Source: an uncultured bacterium (GTDB taxonomy: Bacteria; Bacteroidota; Ignavibacteria; Kapaibacteriales; UBA4661). Taken from it: a stretch of 28,149 nucleotides of DNA. The stretch spans positions 1 through 28,149 of the forward strand of contig CALCNX010000067.1 of assembly GCA_937899715.1 (NCBI GenBank), written 5' to 3'. Below the pieces are notes generated by a model that was not told where the DNA came from, ran no database searches, and saw only the letters and a list, made by a program, of their open reading frames with translations. The position numbers were made by a program, and so were the translations under genes. Below, one piece after another: positions 25,001-28,149 of this stretch. Numbering within the stretch: position 1 is the first letter of the stretch; every line of letters starts with the position of its first letter.

Positions 25001-27148
25001 GACACCACCGACCCCTGCAGCACCGGCACCATCACCATTGATGATGAGCGTACCACCCGACAAGGTTACATTTCCTGTACCGACAACACCAAAGTTGTTG
25101 AAGACATTCAACGTACTGTTCGTTACCCGTATTGTTACAGGCGAGGTACCACCATAAGCAAAAGCACCTGTGTAGGAAGACATATTCGGATTATTATCAC
25201 CGGCAATAAAACCGCCGGTACCAAAAGTCATTGTACCATTAACGGTTACACGAGACCCGTTCATAGTACCCGACGGACGAATACCGCCCGACTGTAAATC
25301 AACAGGACCATTCAAAACAACACTTGCGGGTAGAGGCGGATAACCGCTACCCTCAAAGCCAATAATTGCATTATCGCTGCCAGCAGCAACGCGCAAATCT
25401 ACAAGCAACTTACCATTCATAACAGCAGGAATTTCTTGTGCGGTTACGTTCCTGACAACCGTTGGAGACGACACAACGCCGTCAATTTGCGCGTTGAGAT
25501 ATTCTGCAGTTGATGTACCATCGGCATAGAATATATTACCTGTTCCCGAAATCTGCGTTCCGTTACCCAAAAAACTGATGCGTGCATTGGAAGCAATGCT
25601 GATACCCGATGCAGCACCACTAGTAATATTATTACTGTTTACAATGGTACAACCGGTAGCCATAGCAAAACGACCATTTGAAGCTACAATTAACTGCGCT
25701 GTTGCGTCAGCACCAATAGTACCTGAAGCGGTATTTGCTGTTGTAGCACCTAACCACACTGTTCTTGACATAGGGACAGTAATTTTACCTTTATCAATTG
25801 TCAAACCTGGTGTGCCTAACATCTGCAAATCAGAATTGATGGTTACATTAAGCGAAGGGATATTCGTTCTAAGTTGATTCACCCAACCAAAAAGGCTTGA
25901 ACCGGCAGATTGGTCAAGAGTAAATGCAACATCGGAAGTCGTAGCTGCTAAAGGCGTGTAACCAGCAGCAGGGGCGGCAGGTTCATCATAAATAATATTT
26001 ACACTATTTGCACCTGTGAACGGTGCAATAAAAGCGTTACCAAATGATCCCGGCACAGTCGCCAAACGCCCTGAAGCCATTTTGCTGGCAGCCATTGTGA
26101 TAGTGGTATTACTCGGAACAGTTAGCACGGCAATACCAGGTGCACCTTTTACTTCGAGAGTACCGCGAATAGTGTATGCGGCAGCACCCGTTAAAGTCAA
26201 TGTATTAATAGCACCAGACGGGCGTTCGACAACAAGATTACCCAAAACAGTCGCTGCTATGATTTCATCTGACTCAGGAATAAATTGTTGTGTTGTCCCC
26301 GCTTTACTATACTTCAGCGTACCTCGTGCGCCAAGCGTAGAGTATCGCACTTGGTTCGCAATAGCACTTGCATTTACAACCCCACCTGCCATACTCAACG
26401 TACCGCCCTCATCAATAAATAAGGGGAATGTCGTACTTACAATTAATCTTCCGACTGGCGCACCAACATTCGCCCCTGTACTTACGGTTAAGGTACCAAA
26501 AACACTGACAGCATTAGTAGCATTACCCAAGTTAGACGTTACGTTTATACGGGTGCGCTCTTCTACAGTCATAAAACTATTCGGATTGACAACAAGAGGA
26601 GCGGTATTATCTCCACCTATACCTAATATTTGCAAGGCATCTGTTATAACGGAATTGTTAGGGCTGCGAAATATTACGCTACCTCCCGACTGCACAACTA
26701 AACGACCTACGGTGAGAATTGTGGCATTTGTTAAATCAACAAAGCCAGTATTTTTGTCAAAAATAGCAATATCTGCGGATCCCGGAATACCAATGCCTCC
26801 AGTACCGCCACTGGTTGCTGACCAGCTACTAGCATTATTCCATGCCGTTCCGGAACTACCTACATAGTAGAATGTCCCAGCCGTTGCCACATTAACTGTA
26901 GCGAAAAGTACCAATACGAATGCAATAGCCTGCACCGCAGAGCTTCGCGCCGCAGTACGAGTCGCCTTCAGAACAGAACGCAGCGTGCGCTGGAGCAAGG
27001 ATACATCCTGCTTCATCGCATCCAAAGCCTCAAGTGAGGGACTCACGGCTTTGGCACTTGCACTGTCCACGGCGCGTCCGCTCAGGGGGCGCAGAGCTAC
27101 GCCACGAATGGGCGAGCGCTGCTGAGCAGAAGTGTGTAGAAAGTTCAT
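16088..27148 (-). CDS. Giant T9SS-secreted surface protein with beta-rich modules, ~140-residue repeats and eight IPT/TIG domains
   Basis: This protein has 3686 residues. The N-terminus is odd: about 73 polar and basic residues precede the hydrophobic signal core (AIAFVLVLFATVNVATA, about 74-90). Module 1 opens with YYVGSSGTAWNNASSW and PGSADIAIFD, then long beta-helix-like sequence rich in N, T, G and V. Module 2 repeats this opening near residue 1045 (YWVGPTNDWATANNW, PGANDWAYFD). Residues about 2013-2855 hold about six ~140-residue repeats I cannot assign. Eight IPT/TIG Ig-like repeats follow (about 2857-3600, each starting like PSITGFTPATGG), then a T9SS C-terminal domain (SVYPNPMEDMVSF, LNTGVYFFEM, KLIKR). 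The ATG at 27148 has GGAG six bases upstream. Cysteines are rare. It is probably a cell-surface adhesin, filament or matrix protein; no enzyme motif is seen. Confidence 0.9.
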   Translation of the reverse strand: MNFLHTSAQQRSPIRGVALRPLSGRAVDSASAKAVSPSLEALDAMKQDVSLLQRTLRSVLKATRTAARSSAVQAIAFVLVLFATVNVATAGTFYYVGSSGTAWNNASSWSATSGGTGGIGIPGSADIAIFDKNTGFVDLTNATILTVGRLVVQSGGSVIFRSPNNSVITDALQILGIGGDNTAPLVVNPNSFMTVEERTRINVTSNLGNATNAVSVFGTLTVSTGANVGAPVGRLIVSTTFPLFIDEGGTLSMAGGVVNASAIANQVRYSTLGARGTLKYSKAGTTQQFIPESDEIIAATVLGNLVVERPSGAINTLTLTGAAAYTIRGTLEVKGAPGIAVLTVPSNTTITMAASKMASGRLATVPGSFGNAFIAPFTGANSVNIIYDEPAAPAAGYTPLAATTSDVAFTLDQSAGSSLFGWVNQLRTNIPSLNVTINSDLQMLGTPGLTIDKGKITVPMSRTVWLGATTANTASGTIGADATAQLIVASNGRFAMATGCTIVNSNNITSGAASGISIASNARISFLGNGTQISGTGNIFYADGTSTAEYLNAQIDGVVSSPTVVRNVTAQEIPAVMNGKLLVDLRVAAGSDNAIIGFEGSGYPPLPASVVLNGPVDLQSGGIRPSGTMNGSRVTVNGTMTFGTGGFIAGDNNPNMSSYTGAFAYGGTSPVTIRVTNSTLNVFNNFGVVGTGNVTLSGGTLIINGDGAGAAGVGGVNVNGQLYLPSTGNLILNSATLDFRGQQPANSTPGTAQGGHIPVTNTGAIQPDAASDINFRSRAIRSFLRFVGGSTLSNLRLRPFDNAGALANVTLAPNDYLVSLVSPITLANQLQIDGNSILQLRGVGSNLTTSFSIIGGTPGTAGNFIDASQGGNLIMNNVAGTYTFPIGASFVGAGGAAVASLYMPATITSGAGRQFTVSVTSAVTSVTVPSNLLNRSVQGMWSLAAVPSYTGNLTLGWNETAGAGIPAENAPADFHALYTTDQARTTIRRAFPTGGTPTTYVGIQSGVHTFTPAMFGAGAQTIQGAITSAIGTTAERFIVTNALFPIYWVGPTNDWATANNWAATPGGTGGSANPPGANDWAYFDRGTANITTGIPTSGVQRMTIARLPSSPSDPNVTLAQPAQTLNLVQRVATAPTAANPGWFEESLHIGTNASLTLSGTSVFMNPSPTVGGEERTVVFGRMQINSGSMFRSIANNMNNLIAFSSGATLQLAGGGFDRNTTPRLQYGTDAAPFLTPSLQPFYTLAPTTPAMVLSYTDATGANIAVTPTTSNEFSSRDQAQDNSALASPVQLDVKLVVNRTGANRDFRINNTATTRYRFIGGADLLSGNWELPLVQELAFGADVVDNRDIPYNAPITVAAGATFWGNDEPATQLFVEGRGASNLRFTDNNPYRRMLGALTVNIPSSAGTVTLNSSRNLTLIAPNGVRVLQGNGIQALTISPADTLTLAGPVGMGTGVTGALIGPAGPPFANVGVSVQGRLRLGSAASAAPHFATFNTNALTVNANDGITVAPAGVLEIFGGVLTQPPTISPIASNVTRPVTYQASTSVLRYATTGNVSTTDVEFPNIVNPNAPAGYSALSATLEIEKGFPQRPIYENLVQLNNDKSVIATSGTGGVHLLSGALDLSGGTGRTITINVPLISPSPLGMFRTTSATVAFNDSRIEYNNPTTVTLRFDASTAATYVATPATPIAIGSLSITGASVTLASGTNASLSGLTAGPLAGQLALNGAAQLTLNGNMLRFGAGNPAAVGTSGYITTNSNVIIGDANASLEFVSMRGSTLRMVGGTGGQLRNLTVNALGPISPTNIATTLVTMATSVSVQNELIMNAQSQLPTAGGGNIRLNNGIELFVNTTNANNTPTQTNAFIDATPGGRVRMPVAASAQRLFPVGVQTVPGSLMYSPIVIFNSPTASDYTVAADSVMDVLQPAYPQRVIPEWTVTGGSGNRTIRFYWETNHESTGFIRNNAFVGLAGGSVYQNFGATAPPALPFAINSTGQYYFVDNTIPFTSLSSSKLLVLNQPVAIILAADSTNVNNDGGLNSTTPNGFGTVGVRQIASGVPFTVRFSAFNGLIPAQRSPVIGALNVQVQLLPTPGSGDIFTTTGTGSPGTPITLMPIVNPISGTTTNITFNWTNAGLKGSTTAILRFYDPSGSITSATYLITIFGPASTLAASTIANIGTTLPGDISGFNVGGTPAGTTIESEKPFLLYAGSYNGLGQAAPVINPLTFVAQVLPIPGSSAVFTTTGTGSALIPFTLVPGVNPLNVTSTNLTVTWVNPGALLSTNAIFRLYDLAGQFASRDIAIIVNAPPLRASTIAYTQVQNSSNGTLGFNGGGLGQFNITGGVGIPINFGFFSNTNFLAATTNITSVVASIAVHPANPGSVFSTTPGGSNGAINPQTVALGATGGFIFPIFNWTNPPVNGGITKALITLTAPGLGSTTVTVTLSTSATAPVPTRLGYAVNSGDLLNAATGTLGFNGGSFGPGTPITSGQQVRVNFASFVDYGAVIRPTSPTQVQLSIAPDPINPTEVFTMDGTTATTVSQVDGTGSLFPRIFYTANTPGQRAAIVTLTAISGQTTLITTTAQVWITTTGSIATVTSFNSSVGPTTGHATPAIGSIGINGGNRNIPSGRPFNIDFGFFNAADVLATGAGNPMQLSIVSVTPATETVTIDGNSSLPLIFGARQATIPNVILNWRNPTVAGPITVVVRLTPQNLPPLYGVIASTDATITLSTGASIPVALAFSQISSTGTQGINGNSPNIANSIPFNVDLGLFDANGVLANSLSNSSVALTAQAVSGGNTFTVGGNSAGVFVNQSGIRLNGVTVTWTNPNAPTTQVRLIVSTTAGAGPIAATSAIVTISAAAVFPSITGFTPATGGPGTTVLISGSNFLGVNAVLFNGAAATNFTVLGDNLISVVVPAGASTGPVSVSRPPGATYPGGSGTSTAIFTVGTPPSISSFTPTSGGTGTILTITGSNFGAFTNLFTVNVAGVTGTVQSINAAGTEMTVLVSGTSLVPLIAPVTIATAGGVGTSAQLFTYNLAPSISSVTPNSAVVNGQDIPIIIRGLNFSINLNPAPTAIQSGVYFSLNNSPQSISPSSRISVQSVSATEIRATISGTFNNMVGQRFVTVLNADGQLANIPFQLVAGGTPTLTSITPSTTSASGVAFIATITGTNFFGSAGTTVTANGRALTVLSAISTQLRVIIPADLNQVPQTLTIVVRNSDNQTVQGTITISDPGRPVINSITPSRAIVGTSAVIVTIAGSGFFLNSDVTFNFLPIQVLANPPRSTNQITALIPASMLTNFGTFQIRVSNPGGFNGAALFNVGYPSPTITSVLTASGAVSGLNVTAASVFPFQLAITGTGFRKDLIVRFNGAQVPIVSTSDTQVIVQIAAGFNGTPGVFPITLANADGLQAESTFTIGQPNGPRITSVSPSTTNATGTPFVITVNGLNFGVTPQGQTLPGFQIRYNGTVLQILGASPTSVTAFVPAGVNSQEGNAVVQIINPDTQFAQASVTVLCSLCPIISSVSPGALRPQYNFDVTFTITGSNFQQGATLTLGGVPLRIVSIGSNQIIAVAPAGFFLGDPTLRIVNPDSRSFTIQAYMPGVREVQTVEVMSGSVYPNPMEDMVSFEANLPKAGQLRVRITDVLGNTVVLFTQAVGAGRFSQQLDVSALNTGVYFFEMTDGERRFTDKLIKR
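16340..18578 (-). repeat. Array of eight IPT/TIG-type repeats in the 11-kb gene
   Basis: Units begin near 18578, 18316, 18050, 17733, 17463, 17196, 16906 and 16617. Each starts with a P-x-I-x-S-x-T/S-P-x motif and carries a TGSNF-like turn (ISGSNF, ITGSNF, ITGTNF, IAGSGF, VNGLNF). Mean length is about 93 residues, as usual for TIG Ig-like domains. The last unit contains a CSLC pair at its start. Confidence 0.85.
18580..21110 (-). repeat. About six copies of an unnamed ~140-residue repeat
   Basis: Each unit has a G-x-N-G-G or similar turn (TLGFNGGGLG, TLGFNGGSFG, SIGINGGNRN, TQGINGNSPN), then a PF-x-V-x-F-x-x-F pattern (VPFTVRFSAFNG, RPFNIDFGFFNA, IPFNVDLGLFDA). It closes with an N-W-x-N-P-like segment and a run of beta strands. 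The two most N-terminal units are the most alike, sharing IFTTTGTGS/VFTTTGTGS. No standard family name came to mind. Confidence 0.65.
23895..24020 (-). repeat. Start of second beta-rich module, related to the protein N-terminus
   Basis: The segment YWVGPTNDWATANNWAATPG followed by GTGGSANPPGANDWAYFDRGT matches the one at the mature N-terminus (26750-26880). Matching features are the aromatic-VG start, paired W residues, GGTGG and PG-x-x-D-x-A-x-FD. The two are about 2.85 kb apart, which implies duplication of a ~950-residue module. Confidence 0.7.
26750..26880 (-). repeat. Start of first beta-rich module at the mature N-terminus
   Basis: YYVGSSGTAWNNASSWSATS, then GGTGGIGIPGSADIAIFDKNT. It is the partner of the related segment at 23895-24020 and is commonly seen as the cap of long surface beta-helix proteins in this group (recollection, not a search). 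Confidence 0.7.
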
Positions 27149-27154
27149 AATTAT

Positions 27155-27158
27155 CTCC
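27155..27158 (-). promoter_or_regulatory. Ribosome binding site GGAG of the 11-kb gene
   Basis: GGAG lies 6 bases before the ATG at 27148 and supports this start. An internal ATG at 27016 would shorten the leader to 46 residues, but only a GAGG 11 bases away supports it. Confidence 0.6.
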
Positions 27159-27230
27159 AAAAAAAAATACTTGTGAATTGAAAAAGAGGGTTTTCTATTT
27201 AGTCAACTTCTTTAAGAGAAGCCGTAAGCA

Positions 27231-27271
27231 AGCATGGCTTTCGAGCATGGGCTTCAATGAGCATGAGGCTT
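27231..27271. repeat. Three imperfect copies of AGCATGxGGCTT
   Basis: AGCATGGCTT (27231), AGCATGGGCTT (27244) and AGCATGAGGCTT (27260) are spaced 13 and 16 bases apart, in the probable untranslated leader of the 11-kb gene. They could be protein-binding sites or slippage products. Confidence 0.5.
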
Positions 27272-27275
27272 TATG

Positions 27276-27287
27276 AATTGTACAATT
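27276..27287. promoter_or_regulatory. Perfect 12-base palindrome, possible operator
   Basis: AATTGTACAATT is a perfect palindrome 128 bases before the ATG of the 11-kb gene. It suits a dimeric repressor, but chance occurrence in AT-rich DNA is possible. Confidence 0.35.
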
Positions 27288-27365
27288 GCACGAGAGAATA
27301 GTCGCCTAAAGCATTGTACTTTAACATTATTATCTAACTTACCTCACGTTATTTATGCTGCGTGG

Positions 27366-27373
27366 CAAAGATA
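27366..27373 (-). promoter_or_regulatory. Candidate Bacteroidota -7 element for the 11-kb gene
   Basis: Minus-strand TATCTTTG fits the Bacteroidota -7 consensus TAnnTTTG exactly. No TTTG -33 element is found at the expected distance. If used, the message would have an untranslated leader of about 210 bases. Confidence 0.4.
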
Positions 27374-27410
27374 CGCTTTATTTTACAGACTGTGCTATGT
27401 CTTTGCATAT

Positions 27411-27431
27411 TTTTCCACAAAATTTTCCACA
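27411..27431 (+). repeat. Two DnaA-box-like direct repeats (TTTTCCACA)
   Basis: TTTTCCACA occurs at 27411-27419 and 27423-27431, 12 bases apart. Both match the relaxed DnaA-box consensus TTWTNCACA. No dnaA, dnaN or origin context is present, so the role is unclear. Confidence 0.4.
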
Positions 27432-27662
27432 TTCCTCACAATGAAACATTCCAGCGAGGGAGGGCTACTCACAGCACAAAGTGAAAATGCAAAAAATGTG
27501 CCAAGTCGTTTTCTTTCGACGAACCTGCTCGTATTACGACATAAGCGATTAAAATAGATTCTCGCAAATCCGCACATTTGTGGGCAAGAGAGTACTTCCC
27601 TTGTTCGGTACGTCATTATGAAACAATTGCCCATTGTCTTCGGTATGCGCGAACGTCCTATT

Positions 27663-27706
27663 AAAAAAAAGCACAGCGCAGAAGATTATACCTTCTGCGC
27701 TGTGCT
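27663..27706 (-). terminator. Strong rho-independent terminator of the 89-residue gene
   Basis: Perfect 15-base stem: AGCACAGCGCAGAAG at 27670-27684 pairs with CTTCTGCGCTGTGCT at 27692-27706, with a 7-base loop. Eight A residues (27663-27670) give a T-run on the minus strand directly after the stem. It lies about 65 bases beyond the stop of the small gene. Confidence 0.85.
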
Positions 27707-27771
27707 CTTCAGTTACTTTCAACAAACAATATACTATAAGATTCTTACGATTTTTGCATCATTCCTGCTTT

Positions 27772-28041
27772 CTAAGCATCATATGGCAACAATTCAGGGT
27801 GCGCTGCGAGCAATGTATTGATTTCCACGAGCAGACGCTGAATGGACTGTAGGCGATCCGCTGCAAGCAGAGTACTGTATCTGCGAGTCATACTTAATGC
27901 GAGTGCGCCCGTTGCCAGATCAGCACGGGAAAGGCGCTCATTACGATGAATTTTGACGAGAATCTCACGAATCTCGTGTTCAAGCCATTCTCCGGCATGA
28001 CCGGTGGTCTTGGTAGCATTGGAAGCTGCGTAGGCTGTCAT
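27772..28041 (-). CDS. Small helical protein of unknown function (89 aa)
   Basis: I do not recognise this 89-residue protein. It begins MTAYAASNATKTTGHAGEWL, continues with EHEIREILVKIHRNERLSR and helices rich in L, A and R, and ends in HPELLPYDA. It has no signal peptide, membrane segment, cysteine or known motif. The start at 28041 is chosen over an in-frame one at 28080, whose extra 13 residues (FFFYILIFW) would be an odd hydrophobic start; only a weak GGAA lies 7 bases before it. Its own strong terminator 65 bases downstream, and the regular helical heptad-like pattern, support a real, separately transcribed gene. A small regulatory or structural protein is possible, but no function is claimed. 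Confidence 0.6.
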   Translation of the reverse strand: MTAYAASNATKTTGHAGEWLEHEIREILVKIHRNERLSRADLATGALALSMTRRYSTLLAADRLQSIQRLLVEINTLLAAHPELLPYDA

Positions 28042-28109
28042 GGTCGTATTCCAAAAAATGAGTATGTAGAAAAAAAACACTAGGAGATAATGTACTTTGA
28101 CGCTGCTCT

Positions 28110-28128
28110 GCTGTTATCCTAAAACAGC
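28110..28128. promoter_or_regulatory. Inverted repeat upstream of the 89-residue gene
   Basis: GCTGTT (28110-28115) and AACAGC (28123-28128) form a 6-base dyad with a 7-base centre, about 70 bases upstream of the small gene start. A TATAAT-like stretch lies nearby at the window edge. It could be an operator or a short hairpin. Confidence 0.3.
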
Positions 28129-28149
28129 ATAACAAAAATTATATTCTCT

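Larger units (their letters stand above)
27149..27662. other. AT-rich upstream region of the 11-kb gene
   Basis: These 514 bases have no credible gene. Open frames of 79 and 94 codons on opposite strands overlap and lack domain features or ribosome sites. The region contains three imperfect copies of a 12-base motif, a perfect 12-base palindrome, a -7-like promoter element and two DnaA-box-like 9-mers, listed separately. Confidence 0.55.

Noticed and set aside
26016..26867. Open frame of 283 codons on the plus strand
   Set aside because: It is antisense to the 11-kb gene. Its composition mirrors the opposite coding strand, with no ribosome site or domain.
27231..27271. Possible CRISPR-like or attachment-site repeat
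   Set aside because: Units are only about 12 bases, imperfect, three in number and without spacers of constant length; no cas or integrase gene.
27411..27431. Replication origin
   Set aside because: Only two relaxed DnaA boxes and no dnaA, dnaN, rpmH or similar marker nearby; kept only as DnaA-box-like repeats.
27273..27557. 94-codon plus-strand frame upstream of the 11-kb gene
   Set aside because: No ribosome site, no domain, and it overlaps an opposite-strand frame and the motif-rich control region.
28090..28122. Ten-codon plus-strand peptide with a good GGAGA site
   Set aside because: Too short to support without conservation, and it runs antisense to the upstream region of the small gene.

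Overview
The window most likely comes from a bacterium of the Bacteroidota/Chlorobiota (FCB) group. Two very large secreted proteins end in C-terminal domains of the type IX secretion (T9SS, Por sorting) kind. There are also TonB-type energy transducers, an ECF sigma factor with what looks like its anti-sigma partner, an outer-membrane beta-barrel ending in Phe, and one match to the Bacteroidota -7 promoter element (TAnnTTTG). A Kapabacteria/Ignavibacteria-like lineage would fit the multidomain S8 and TIG proteins, but that is inference; no rRNA, tRNA or marker gene is present to prove it.

Layout, left to right. (1) 1-2643, minus strand: a Uma2-type nuclease, then a tight cluster of a TonB protein, an ECF sigma factor and a membrane-anchored anti-sigma-like protein cut by the left edge. 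The cut protein carries the same membrane anchor and proline collar as the TonB protein, so the cluster may be a sigma/anti-sigma module built around TonB-like proteins. (2) 2715-6777, minus: an RND-family (HAE1/AcrB-like) efflux permease with no membrane-fusion or TolC partner in the window, and an outer-membrane beta-barrel protein. (3) 6860-12466, minus: an 1868-residue secreted subtilisin-like protease with a propeptide, five Ig-like choice-of-anchor-D modules, an unassigned beta-rich domain, two cohesin-like modules and a T9SS tail. (4) 12467-12893: a non-coding region between divergent genes. (5) 12894-15887, plus: a compact envelope-biosynthesis operon with a phosphohexomutase (GlmM-like), phosphatidate cytidylyltransferase (CdsA) and a PlsC-family acyltransferase. 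(6) 15888-16087: a convergent gap with a strong hairpin terminator and a second perfect stem-loop. (7) 16088-27148, minus: one 11-kb gene for a 3686-residue surface protein. It has an unusually long leader, two related beta-rich modules, about six copies of an unnamed ~140-residue repeat, eight IPT/TIG repeats and a T9SS tail. (8) 27149-28149: an AT-rich upstream region with palindromes, DnaA-box-like repeats and a candidate promoter element, then an 89-residue unknown protein with its own strong terminator.

The common theme is the cell envelope: phospholipid and amino-sugar precursor synthesis, TonB/ECF regulation, efflux, an outer-membrane barrel and two giant T9SS cargo proteins. No T9SS machinery gene is visible. 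The least explained items are the anti-sigma/TonB-like protein at the left edge and the repeat architecture of the 11-kb gene.
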